This document shows, one piece after another, positions 8,446 to 16,377 of a stretch of DNA of 48,222 bases; position 1 is the stretch's first letter, and every line of letters begins with the position of its first letter. Both the position numbers and the translations under genes were made by a program. This DNA is from an uncultured bacterium (GTDB taxonomy: Bacteria; Bacteroidota; Bacteroidia; Bacteroidales; Muribaculaceae), in the NCBI GenBank assembly GCA_905214735.1, contig CAJMNI010000015.1, positions 1-48,222 on the forward strand. The letters run 5' to 3'. The notes under the pieces are model-generated. The model searched no databases. It saw nothing but the letters and a program-made list of their open reading frames with translations, and was not told the origin of the DNA.

Positions 8446-8982
8446 ATGCAAAAGCAAATGGAATGGTTTGTGATGCGAGACCTCACCCGGCCCAACGCGC
8501 TGCTGCCCGCCTGGAAAAGGCTCGGCGCCGACGGTTTTGAGGTGTTTACTCCAATGGTGTGGAAGGTTATGGAGCGTGGCCGCAAACGCAGCAGAGTTCA
8601 GACGCCTCTGATCCATGACCTCCTCTTCGTTCATTCCGACCGCGATGCCCTCGACCCTAAAGTGGCCCGCATCCCGACTCTGCAGTATCGTTTCTTGAAA
8701 GGAGCCGGATATTGCCAGCCGATGACTGTCGACGAAAAGGAGATGGAACGCTTCATGCTCGCCGTCGCCAACGACAAATCGCCCCGCTTTTATGCTCCGG
8801 GTGAAATCACCGACAGCATGATCGGCCGCAAAGTGAGGATCGTCGGCGGACCGCTTAACGGCTTCACCGGCAATCTGCTGAGCGTGAAAGGAATGCGCAC
8901 AAAGCGTCTTATAATAAGCCTCTCCGGCATGTTCTCCGCTGCCGTGGAAGTCGAAAACGATTTTATTGAATTTATCAAATAA
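8446..8982 (+). CDS. UpxY-like NusG-family antiterminator
   Basis: NusG paralogue of the kind that heads Bacteroidales capsule/EPS operons and lets RNA polymerase read through early terminators. The NGN domain begins at MEWFVMRDLTRPNA and a C-terminal KOW domain contains GRKVRIVGGPLNGFTG. I chose ATG 8446 (178 residues); ATG 8458 is equally possible. An in-frame GTG at 8353 would add 31 residues unlike NusG and sits at or before the predicted transcription start, so I reject it. With the 8446 start the mRNA has a leader of about 90 nt, where an operon-specific recruitment signal could lie. The stop overlaps the wza start (TAATG). No UpxZ-like gene is adjacent. Confidence 0.88.
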   Translation: MQKQMEWFVMRDLTRPNALLPAWKRLGADGFEVFTPMVWKVMERGRKRSRVQTPLIHDLLFVHSDRDALDPKVARIPTLQYRFLKGAGYCQPMTVDEKEMERFMLAVANDKSPRFYAPGEITDSMIGRKVRIVGGPLNGFTGNLLSVKGMRTKRLIISLSGMFSAAVEVENDFIEFIK

Positions 8983-9797
8983 TGAAAATCACAAATCTTA
9001 AGCTGTCGGCCTTTGCAGCCGCTCTCTTGCTTCTGAGCTCCTGCTCGTCGACAAAAGATATCAGCTATTTCCAGGACTTGCAGCCGGGTCAGGAAACCGT
9101 GATCACTGCCGCCTCCCCTGTGAAATTCCGTCCCAACGACAAGCTCTCCATCATCGTCTCCACTACCGACCCGCGACTCAACGCCCTGTTCAACCTGACA
9201 GTGCCCCAGAACCGCATCCAGGGAGAATCAATGTCTGAAACCGTCCACTCCTCCAGCAATGGCGAAGTGTCGTCATATACCATCGACAAGCAGGGAAATA
9301 TCAATTTCCCCGTGCTCGGCAAGCTCCACATCGCCGGAATGGACCGCGAGGAAGTGGCCGAATATATCCGCCGCGAACTGGTCAGCCGCGACCTGGCCAA
9401 AAACCCGATCGTAACTGTCGACTTCCTCAACCTCGGAGTCTCCGTGCTCGGTGAAGTGGCAAGCCCCGGCCGCGTCGGAATCACTCGCGAAGACTATACA
9501 ATCCTCGATGCTCTCGCAGCCTCGGGCGACCTCACGATTTTCGGCCGCCGCGACAATGTCCGCGTGCTCCGCGAGGAAAACGGCGTCCAGAAGGTCTATA
9601 CGATCAATCTCAACTCCGGCGCCGACCTCACCCAGAGCCCCGTCTATTTCCTCAAGCAGAACGACGTGGTCTATATCGAGCCCAACGCCGTGAAAGCCCG
9701 CCAGTCGACAGCAAACGGCAACGCCTGGCTGACCCCGACTTTCTGGATCTCGATCGCTTCATTCCTCACCACGATCGGTGTGCTCGTTTTCAAATGA
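8982..9797 (+). CDS. Wza-like polysaccharide export lipoprotein
   Basis: Outer-membrane polysaccharide export protein (BexD/CtrA/Wza family, 271 residues) forming the exit channel for EPS or capsule. A lipoprotein signal peptide ends at LLSSC with the acylated Cys21. The polysaccharide-export domain follows (FRPNDKLSIIVSTTDP), then an SLBB-type segment (GVSVLGEVASPGRVGI). The C-terminal 18 residues are hydrophobic (WISIASFLTTIGVLVF), a membrane anchor often seen in Bacteroidetes versions. It is translationally coupled to the upstream regulator and followed by the Wzc-like kinase. Confidence 0.93.
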   Translation: MKITNLKLSAFAAALLLLSSCSSTKDISYFQDLQPGQETVITAASPVKFRPNDKLSIIVSTTDPRLNALFNLTVPQNRIQGESMSETVHSSSNGEVSSYTIDKQGNINFPVLGKLHIAGMDREEVAEYIRRELVSRDLAKNPIVTVDFLNLGVSVLGEVASPGRVGITREDYTILDALAASGDLTIFGRRDNVRVLREENGVQKVYTINLNSGADLTQSPVYFLKQNDVVYIEPNAVKARQSTANGNAWLTPTFWISIASFLTTIGVLVFK

Positions 9798-9801
9798 TTT
9801 G

Positions 9802-9845
9802 ATAAGTGACGGAACAACTGCTGTCTCCGCCACTTATTTTCGTTA
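9802..9845 (+). terminator. Terminator-like hairpin between wza and wzc
   Basis: A 12-bp stem (9802-9813 with 9826-9837, one mismatch) is followed by TTTCGTTAATTTT. It lies in the 84-bp gap inside an operon headed by an UpxY-like antiterminator. It could be an attenuator that the regulator overrides, or an RNA-processing/stability element. Confidence 0.55.
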
Positions 9846-9881
9846 ATTTTAAAATAATCAACCCTTTTCTATTTCACCACA

Positions 9882-12314
9882 ATGGCGACAGAAATCGTAA
9901 AGACTGCCAAAAACCAGCGCGGTCAGAAAAAGGAGGAATTAAAACTCAACGAATTCCTCTATTTATGCCTGGCCCATTGGCAATGGTTTGTGATTTCAAT
10001 TGTGATATGCCTCGGATTTGCATATCTATATCTTCAGCGAACCGCCCCGACCTACAGCAAATCAGCGTCGATCCTCATAAAAACCGACTCGAAGGGATCC
10101 GCCACTTCCGGCAGTGCCGCAATGTTCGAAGACCTCGGACTTTACAACGGCAACTCTTCGGTGTTCGACGAAGTGGCCCTCATCAAAAGTCCCGACCTGA
10201 TGCGGGAAGTGGTGCGCCGCCTTAACCTCGACGTGAGCTATACCCTTCCGGGAAGTTTCCGCGACAAAATTCTCTACGGGTCCGAACTTCCTGTGCAGGT
10301 GCAGTTTACCGACGTCCCCGAAGATCTCACAGCCTCTTTCAAGCTCGACCTCGGCAAAAACGGGGAATACACAATCTCCAATATGTCGGCCTATTCCAAC
10401 GGCGAAAGCAAAAATCTCGAAGGCAAGACTTTCAAGGGGCGCATAGGAACTCCCGTCAAAACACCGGCCGGACAGATTCTCATCACTCCCGGCAAGAAAT
10501 ATGACGCCAACCAGCCCGTCAGCATCAACATCGCCAAAAACACGGTGAAGGGCACGGCAGGCGGTCTTCTCGACGGCCTCAACGTGGAGCAGGACCAGGA
10601 ATCCTACAACATCGTCGACCTTTCGATCGTCGACATTCATCCCGAACGCGCCGAGGATGTGGTCAGAACCCTGATCGCAGTCTACAACGACCGCTGGATG
10701 AAAGACAAACGCGACCTTGCCGACAATTCCTCCAAATTTATCGAGGAGCGAATCGACCTTCTCCAGCAGGAACTCGGAAGCGTCGACAACGACATCTCCT
10801 CTTTCAAGAGCGCCAACATGGTGCCCGACGTCGACGCCGCCGCCTCCATCTACATGAGCCAGGCTTCGCAGGCTTCCGTGGCCCTCAAAGATCTGCGCAA
10901 CCAGGAGTATATGGCGAAATATATCCGCAACTATCTGCGCAACGCAGAAAACAAGCATTCGCTGCTCCCCACCAACGCAGGCCTCGCCTCCCCCAACCTC
11001 TCGGCTCAGATTTCGCAATATAACACCAAGATCCTCGAGCGCAACTCGCTCGTGGCCCAGAGCTCGGCTTCCAACCCTCTCGTGGCCCAGATGGACGATG
11101 CGATCGCAGCCCTTCGCGGCGCGCTCATCGCCTCTATCGACAACGAGATCATCTCGCTCAGCGAGCAGATCCGCAGTCAGGAGGGTCTGACAGGAAACGC
11201 CCAGTCGAAAATCGCCTCCAACCCCCGCCAGGCAAAATATCTGCTCAGCGTGGAGCGCCAGCAGAAAGTCAAGGAAACCCTCTATCTCTATCTGCTCCAG
11301 AAACGCGAGGAAAACCAGCTCAACCAGGCCTTCACAAGCTATAACACCCGCGTGATCCGCGAGGCCGACGGCTCCAACGCTCCGATCGCCCCCGTGAAAT
11401 CGAATGTTTACCTCATCGCTTTCGCAATCGGTATTCTCGCCCCCGCCGGAATCATCTTCGGAAAAGAGATGTCCGTCCATGTGGTGCGCGGCCGAAAGGA
11501 TATCAAGGGCATGAAGATCCCCTTCGCCGGCGAGCTTCCCCTTTACGGCAAAAAGCAGCGCATCAGCCGCAAGATGATGCGTAACAACGATCCGAAGGCA
11601 ATCGTCGCAGTCAAAGAGAATTCCCGAAACGCCATCAACGAGGCGTTCCGAGTGGTCCGCACCAACCTCGAGTTCATGTTTGGCGGCGATCCCGCTTCGC
11701 GCGTGATCATGCTCACCTCGGCCAACCCGGGCAGCGGTAAGACCTTCGTCACCTTCAACCTCGCGAAGGCACTTTCGATCAAAAACAAACGCGTGGTTGT
11801 GGTCGACCTCGACATGCGCAAGGCCTCCCTTTCGAAATATGTCGGCAAGCCAACCCCCGGTATTTCCGACTATCTCGCAGGAAAGGTCAACGACATCAAC
11901 TCGATCACCCGCAAAGTCGACGACGCTCCCAACATGAGCATCATCCCCGTGGGAACGGTGCCCCCCAACCCGACGGAGCTTCTCTTCTCCGACCGTCTGA
12001 GCGCTCTGATCTCCGACCTGCGCCGCCATTATGATTACGTCATCATCGACTGCCCGCCGGTGGAAGTTGTGGCCGACTCTTCGATCATCGCAAAATATGC
12101 CGACAACACTCTATTCGTGATCCGCGCCGGATTGCTCGACATCTCGATGCTCAGCGTGATCGACGACATCTACGAAAGCGGAAAATATCCCAAGATGTCG
12201 CTCATCCTCAACGGCACGCTCAATCCGAAAGGACGCTACGCCAACCGTTACGGCAACCCCTATTCCTACGGCTACGGCTACGGTTCTTCCTACCGTTACG
12301 CCAACGACGACTGA
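9882..12314 (+). CDS. Wzc-like polysaccharide copolymerase / tyrosine autokinase
   Basis: Inner-membrane protein of 810 residues that controls polymer length and couples to Wza. A Wzz domain lies between two membrane segments (about 32-54 and 507-527) with a long periplasmic coiled-coil region. The cytoplasmic BY-kinase domain has Walker A NPGSGKT (about 611-617), Walker A' VVVVDLDMR (about 637) and Walker B YVIIDCPP (about 719). The C terminus is a tyrosine-rich tail with about ten Tyr in the last 30 residues, the usual autophosphorylation cluster. A strong terminator follows. A cognate tyrosine phosphatase is not in the window. Confidence 0.95.
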   Translation: MATEIVKTAKNQRGQKKEELKLNEFLYLCLAHWQWFVISIVICLGFAYLYLQRTAPTYSKSASILIKTDSKGSATSGSAAMFEDLGLYNGNSSVFDEVALIKSPDLMREVVRRLNLDVSYTLPGSFRDKILYGSELPVQVQFTDVPEDLTASFKLDLGKNGEYTISNMSAYSNGESKNLEGKTFKGRIGTPVKTPAGQILITPGKKYDANQPVSINIAKNTVKGTAGGLLDGLNVEQDQESYNIVDLSIVDIHPERAEDVVRTLIAVYNDRWMKDKRDLADNSSKFIEERIDLLQQELGSVDNDISSFKSANMVPDVDAAASIYMSQASQASVALKDLRNQEYMAKYIRNYLRNAENKHSLLPTNAGLASPNLSAQISQYNTKILERNSLVAQSSASNPLVAQMDDAIAALRGALIASIDNEIISLSEQIRSQEGLTGNAQSKIASNPRQAKYLLSVERQQKVKETLYLYLLQKREENQLNQAFTSYNTRVIREADGSNAPIAPVKSNVYLIAFAIGILAPAGIIFGKEMSVHVVRGRKDIKGMKIPFAGELPLYGKKQRISRKMMRNNDPKAIVAVKENSRNAINEAFRVVRTNLEFMFGGDPASRVIMLTSANPGSGKTFVTFNLAKALSIKNKRVVVVDLDMRKASLSKYVGKPTPGISDYLAGKVNDINSITRKVDDAPNMSIIPVGTVPPNPTELLFSDRLSALISDLRRHYDYVIIDCPPVEVVADSSIIAKYADNTLFVIRAGLLDISMLSVIDDIYESGKYPKMSLILNGTLNPKGRYANRYGNPYSYGYGYGSSYRYANDD

Positions 12315-12351
12315 TCCGTTCTCCCCGATCTCGGGAGAACCCAACCATAGC

Positions 12352-12390
12352 AAACGGCCCGACTCCAGCAGCCGGGCCGTTTCATTTTTC
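12352..12390 (+). terminator. Rho-independent terminator after wzc
   Basis: A 10-bp stem (AAACGGCCCG, 12352-12361, with 12373-12382) and 11-nt loop are followed by CATTTTTC. It ends the first EPS transcription unit unless antitermination occurs. Confidence 0.8.
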
Positions 12391-12421
12391 CTGCCTTAGC
12401 GACCTTAGCCAAAAACCGCGA

Positions 12422-12453
12422 TTTGCGATTTACACATTTTTTTATTAACTTTA
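12422..12453 (+). promoter_or_regulatory. Predicted promoter of rfbA-rfbC-wzy
   Basis: TTTG at 12422-12425, a 20-bp spacer and TAACTTTA at 12446-12453, one mismatch from TAnnTTTG. The start would be near 12460, giving a leader of about 34 nt before rfbA. Confidence 0.55.
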
Positions 12454-12493
12454 AATTCTGATTTAAAAACCTTATCAATACTCCCCCAAACTT

Positions 12494-13396
12494 ATGAAAG
12501 GAATCGTATTGGCCGGAGGATCCGGCACTCGCCTATATCCCATCACCAAAGGAGTCAGCAAGCAGTTGCTTCCCATCTACGACAAACCGATGGTCTACTA
12601 TCCGATTTCCGTGCTCATGCTCGCCGGAATCCGCGACATACTGATCATCTCCACTCCGGCCGATCTTCCCGGCTTCCGCCGCCTGCTCGGCGACGGATCC
12701 GACTATGGAGTCAACTTCAGCTATGCCGAGCAGCCCTCGCCCGACGGCCTCGCCCAGGCTTTCATCATCGGCCGCGAGTTTATCGGCGACGACAGCGTCT
12801 GCCTCGTGCTCGGCGACAATATTTTCCATGGCTCAGGCTTCTCCGGAATCCTTAAGAAAAGCGTTGAGACAGCCGAAAAGGAGGGCAAAGCCACTGTGTT
12901 CGGCTATTGGGTCGACGATCCGGAACGTTATGGAGTGGCCGAATTCGACGACGAAGGGAACTGCCTCGGCATCGAGGAGAAACCGCAGCATCCGAAATCG
13001 AACTATGCCGTGGTCGGACTTTACTTCTATCCCAACAAAGTGGTCGACATCGCCTCGACCATAAAGCCATCGGCCCGGGGCGAGCTGGAAATCACCACAG
13101 TCAATCAGGAATTCCTCAAAGACAACCAACTCAAGGTGCAGGTGCTCCCCCGAGGATTCGCATGGCTCGACACCGGCACCCACGACTCTCTCGCCGAAGC
13201 CTCGATCTATGTCGAAGTGCTCGAAAAGCGCCAAGGCCTCAAGATCGCATGCCTTGAAGGGATAGCCTACCGCCAGGGCTGGATCAGCCGCGAGAAAATG
13301 AGAGAGCTCGCCCGGCCGATGCTCAAAAACAATTATGGCAAATATCTCCTCAAAGTGATCGACGAAATCGACCGCACCAAAAAGCCCAATCTCTGA
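12494..13396 (+). CDS. rfbA: Glucose-1-phosphate thymidylyltransferase RfbA/RmlA
   Basis: Makes dTDP-glucose from glucose-1-phosphate and dTTP, the first step of dTDP-rhamnose and related deoxysugar synthesis. The 300-residue length is standard. The nucleotide-binding signature LAGGSGTRLYP (residues 6-16) is followed by SKQLLPIYDKPM and, further on, LGDNIFHG; all are diagnostic of RmlA. It is followed 34 bp later by rfbC. The pathway genes rfbB and rfbD are not in this window. Confidence 0.97.
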   Translation: MKGIVLAGGSGTRLYPITKGVSKQLLPIYDKPMVYYPISVLMLAGIRDILIISTPADLPGFRRLLGDGSDYGVNFSYAEQPSPDGLAQAFIIGREFIGDDSVCLVLGDNIFHGSGFSGILKKSVETAEKEGKATVFGYWVDDPERYGVAEFDDEGNCLGIEEKPQHPKSNYAVVGLYFYPNKVVDIASTIKPSARGELEITTVNQEFLKDNQLKVQVLPRGFAWLDTGTHDSLAEASIYVEVLEKRQGLKIACLEGIAYRQGWISREKMRELARPMLKNNYGKYLLKVIDEIDRTKKPNL

Positions 13397-13430
13397 ATAA
13401 ATACGAAGCATAGTATCATACGTCAGAAAA

Positions 13431-13991
13431 ATGAACGTAATAAAGACCGATATCGAAGGCGTGCTCATCATCGAGCCGCGCGTCTTCCCCGACGCAAGGG
13501 GATATTTCTTTGAAAGCTATAATAAGAAAGTGTTTGACGCCGAGGTGCGTCCCGTTGATTTCGTGCAGGATAACGAATCCTGCTCAACTCGCGGCGTGAT
13601 GCGCGGACTCCATTTCCAGCGTCCTCCTTACGCCCAGGCAAAACTCGTGAGATGCGTCAAGGGTCGCGTGCTCGACGTGGCAGTCGACATCCGCAAAGGA
13701 TCGCCCACTTATGGCAGGCATGTAGCCGTCGAGCTTACGGAAGATAACCACCGCCAGTTTTTCATTCCCCGCGGTTTCGCCCATGGTTTCGCAGTGCTCA
13801 GCGATGTGGCTGTCTTCCAGTATAAATGCGACAACTATTACGCTCCCCAGGCTGACGGCGGCATCTCTATCCGCGACACTTCGCTCGGCATCGACTGGCA
13901 GATTGATCCCGCAGAAGCCAATCTCTCGGAAAAAGACACGAAACATCCCCTTTTCGCAGATTTCGACTCTCCCTTTGTCTACGAAGGCTAA
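13431..13991 (+). CDS. rfbC: dTDP-4-dehydrorhamnose 3,5-epimerase RfbC/RmlC
   Basis: Cupin epimerase of dTDP-rhamnose synthesis, 186 residues. The signature GVMRGLHFQ holds the catalytic base His61; VAVDIRKGSPTYG and IPRGFAHGF follow in the expected order. It sits between rfbA and the Wzy-like gene, so the EPS probably contains rhamnose or another sugar derived from the same intermediate. Completion of the pathway needs rfbB and rfbD encoded elsewhere. Confidence 0.96.
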   Translation: MNVIKTDIEGVLIIEPRVFPDARGYFFESYNKKVFDAEVRPVDFVQDNESCSTRGVMRGLHFQRPPYAQAKLVRCVKGRVLDVAVDIRKGSPTYGRHVAVELTEDNHRQFFIPRGFAHGFAVLSDVAVFQYKCDNYYAPQADGGISIRDTSLGIDWQIDPAEANLSEKDTKHPLFADFDSPFVYEG

Positions 13992-14004
13992 CGCCGGCCT
14001 CCGC

Positions 14005-15249
14005 ATGGCGATAACGTTCAGAAGAAACATCTGCTGGTGGCTCACTGCTGTCGCACTTATCGCGGTCAGCACGAGTCCGGCCATAACCCAAGGCCCGGAG
14101 TTCAAAAACTTCGGGCTTATGGCGCTTATGTCTCTTTCCCCGCTCGTGTTGCTTCTGAAGCCTTGCCGGGTTCTGATTCCGCGTCTCGACATAGTGGCCG
14201 GGCTTTACGCGCTTCTTGCTATTGCCATGCCGCTGATTTTCCATCCCGACACTCTTCGCTTCTCCACTCTCCTGCTCACGGCGGCGAGCTCGCTATGGTA
14301 TATGGCGACCGCCCGCACCGCGAGGGCGTCGGGAATGAGCGGCGACGATTTCCGCCTTATCCTGCGGATAATCGTATATCTCTATTTTGGAGTTCTTCTG
14401 GTGCAGCAGCTCTGCGTCGTGGCCGGATGGCCGGTGTTCAACGCCGGGATGGCCTATGCCAATCCCTATAAGCTCAACGCGCTGATGTCGGAGCCCTCAT
14501 ATTCGTCGTTCATCCTGAGCGTGATAATGTTCTATCATGCTCTTTCGACCGCTCATTCGGTTCCCCGTAGCGGCATCCTCGGAAGCATCCGCCGCTATCC
14601 TCTGCTTTGGTTCGGCTATTGCTGGGTAATGTTTACCACCGACAATGCCTCCTCGCTTATCTTCTGGCCGCTTGCCATCCTCCCGCTGCTGACGCGCAAA
14701 AATATCCTCCCCGTGGTCGGCACAGTCGCCTCCGTGGCATTTATCCTCGCGGTGACGACGCCTTTCATTGAGAGCACCCATACGAAACGCATCGTCCGCG
14801 TGACCAAGGCTATTGTAAAGGCTAATCCCGACAGCATTATCGCCGCCGACGAAAGCATCGCCTTCCGGGTCGTGCCGTCGATCTATGGAGCAAGCCGCGC
14901 ATCGGTCACCACTCCCGATGACTGGATCGGCCACGGCGTCGACGCCGACAAGAGAGACTTCCCGCCGAGACCTACCGTCGAGGAGGGATTCGCCGGAATG
15001 TTCCATACATGGCACAACTACGGCATACCCGCCTCCATGCTCCTATGGGCGCTGATAATAATGGCGGTGGCGCAGCGCCGGAAGCCTTCGACATGGATCT
15101 TGGCCGCGCTGCTGATCTTTATCAGCGGCGAGTGCAACTGGCAATTCTTCTGGTGCCCGATGACAATTGCGATTATTTACCGGATGCTTTTCCTCGGAGG
15201 CTTCGCAAAGGCTGACAATACCGACAAAAAACGCCCCTCTCTTGCATAA
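14005..15249 (+). CDS. Wzy-like O-antigen/EPS polymerase (multi-pass membrane protein)
   Basis: Predicted polymerase of 414 residues with roughly ten hydrophobic segments. The EPSY motif at about residue 163 (MSEPSYSSFILS) resembles the EPS/F motif common in Wzy proteins of Gram-negative and Gram-positive bacteria. A longer loop (about residues 270-335) precedes the last membrane segments, as in O-antigen polymerases and ligases. I chose ATG 14005, 13 bp after the rfbC stop; upstream in-frame starts overlap rfbC and lack membrane-protein character. An O-antigen ligase is an alternative. Primary sequence in this family is weakly conserved. Confidence 0.7.
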   Translation: MAITFRRNICWWLTAVALIAVSTSPAITQGPEFKNFGLMALMSLSPLVLLLKPCRVLIPRLDIVAGLYALLAIAMPLIFHPDTLRFSTLLLTAASSLWYMATARTARASGMSGDDFRLILRIIVYLYFGVLLVQQLCVVAGWPVFNAGMAYANPYKLNALMSEPSYSSFILSVIMFYHALSTAHSVPRSGILGSIRRYPLLWFGYCWVMFTTDNASSLIFWPLAILPLLTRKNILPVVGTVASVAFILAVTTPFIESTHTKRIVRVTKAIVKANPDSIIAADESIAFRVVPSIYGASRASVTTPDDWIGHGVDADKRDFPPRPTVEEGFAGMFHTWHNYGIPASMLLWALIIMAVAQRRKPSTWILAALLIFISGECNWQFFWCPMTIAIIYRMLFLGGFAKADNTDKKRPSLA

Positions 15250-15272
15250 TAAACGAGAAATATGTAATTTTG
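15242..15272 (+). promoter_or_regulatory. Promoter abutting the next start codon (leaderless geometry)
   Basis: TTG at 15242-15244, a 20-bp spacer and TAATTTTG at 15265-15272. Only 5 bp separate the box from ATG 15278, so the predicted start falls on or next to the start codon. The -33 element overlaps the 3' end of the Wzy-like gene. Confidence 0.6.
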
Positions 15273-15277
15273 TCCCA

Positions 15278-16363
15278 ATGAAAAAAATCGCGGTCATAGG
15301 CACGCAGGGCGTACCGGCTAAATATGGCGGCTTCGAGAGCCTCGTCGACAACATCATCGGCGGCAACAGGTCGGACGATGTGGAATATACGGTGTTCTGC
15401 AGCTCGCTCGACCTTGACAGGCATCTTAAAGAGCATAAGGGAAGCCGGCTGAAATACGTTCCGCTCCATGCAAACGGCATCCAGAGCATTCCCTACGACG
15501 TGATTTCGATGATGCGGGCGCTTAAGGGCTTCGACGCTATGCTGATTCTCGGAGTGTCGGGATGCCTCTTCCTCCCCCTCATCCGCCTTATGGCCGGGAA
15601 AACCCGCATTGCCGTCAACATTGACGGAATGGAACACCGCCGCGAAAAATGGGGCCCGATGGCCAGAAATTTTCTCCGTTCGTCGGAGGCGATGGCCGTG
15701 AAATATGCCGATGTGGTCATTGCCGACAACAAAGGAATCCAAGACTATGTGAAGCGGGCCTACAACCGCCCGTCAACACTTATCACTTATGGCGGAGACC
15801 ATGTGATCCGCAACATTAGCGAGGAAAATGAACTCGAGATTCTAAAGAATTATGGAGTTTCCCCGAAGCAATATGCGATGACCGTCTGCCGCATCGAACC
15901 GGAAAACAACTGCCATCTCACCCTTGAGGCTGCATCCCGCTCCAAGATGCCTCTCCTCTTCATAGGGAACTGGGGTCACAGCGAGTACTCCCGCAATCTG
16001 CGCAAACAATACGCCGATTGCCCTACAATCATGATGCGCGACGCTATCTATGATCTCGACGTGCTTTTCGCCCTGCGCAAAAACGCCGGATTTTACGTTC
16101 ACGGCCACAGCGCCGGCGGAACTAACACATCGCTCGTGGAAGCGATGTTTTTCGGCATTCCTATCCTGGCTTTCGACGTGGAATACAACCGCTACACCAC
16201 TTTCGGCAAAGCCTTCTACTGGAAAAACCCCGACCAGCTCGTCGACCTTCTCGAACGCTCCGGCCTGAACGGCGAAGAAATGGCGACTCTCGCCCGCGAA
16301 AACTATATCTGGAAAAGAATCGCCCGGCAATATGAGGAGGCCGTATTAGGTTCGCGCCGCTGA
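15278..16363 (+). CDS. GT4 glycosyltransferase with DUF1972 N-terminal domain (rhamnosyltransferase-like)
   Basis: Cytoplasmic glycosyltransferase of 361 residues. The N terminus VIGTQGVPAKYGGFES is the signature of the DUF1972 group, whose members often transfer rhamnose or similar sugars in EPS and teichoic-type polymers. The C-terminal GT-B half contains SAGGTNTSLVEAMFFGIP with the donor-binding glutamate. ATG 15278 fits the conserved start exactly. A separate promoter sits directly upstream. With rfbA and rfbC nearby a dTDP-rhamnose donor is reasonable but unproven. Confidence 0.9.
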   Translation: MKKIAVIGTQGVPAKYGGFESLVDNIIGGNRSDDVEYTVFCSSLDLDRHLKEHKGSRLKYVPLHANGIQSIPYDVISMMRALKGFDAMLILGVSGCLFLPLIRLMAGKTRIAVNIDGMEHRREKWGPMARNFLRSSEAMAVKYADVVIADNKGIQDYVKRAYNRPSTLITYGGDHVIRNISEENELEILKNYGVSPKQYAMTVCRIEPENNCHLTLEAASRSKMPLLFIGNWGHSEYSRNLRKQYADCPTIMMRDAIYDLDVLFALRKNAGFYVHGHSAGGTNTSLVEAMFFGIPILAFDVEYNRYTTFGKAFYWKNPDQLVDLLERSGLNGEEMATLARENYIWKRIARQYEEAVLGSRR

Positions 16364-16377
16364 ATTTCCAATCCATC

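Noticed and set aside
10062..12029. 655-codon minus-strand open frame opposite wzc
   Set aside because: The Wzc-like kinase on the plus strand is full length with intact motifs; the antisense product is low in recognisable pattern.
13783..14004. Upstream extension of the Wzy-like gene inside rfbC
   Set aside because: It overlaps conserved rfbC coding sequence by more than 200 bp and gives a Ser/Thr-rich random-like peptide; ATG 14005 begins the hydrophobic protein.
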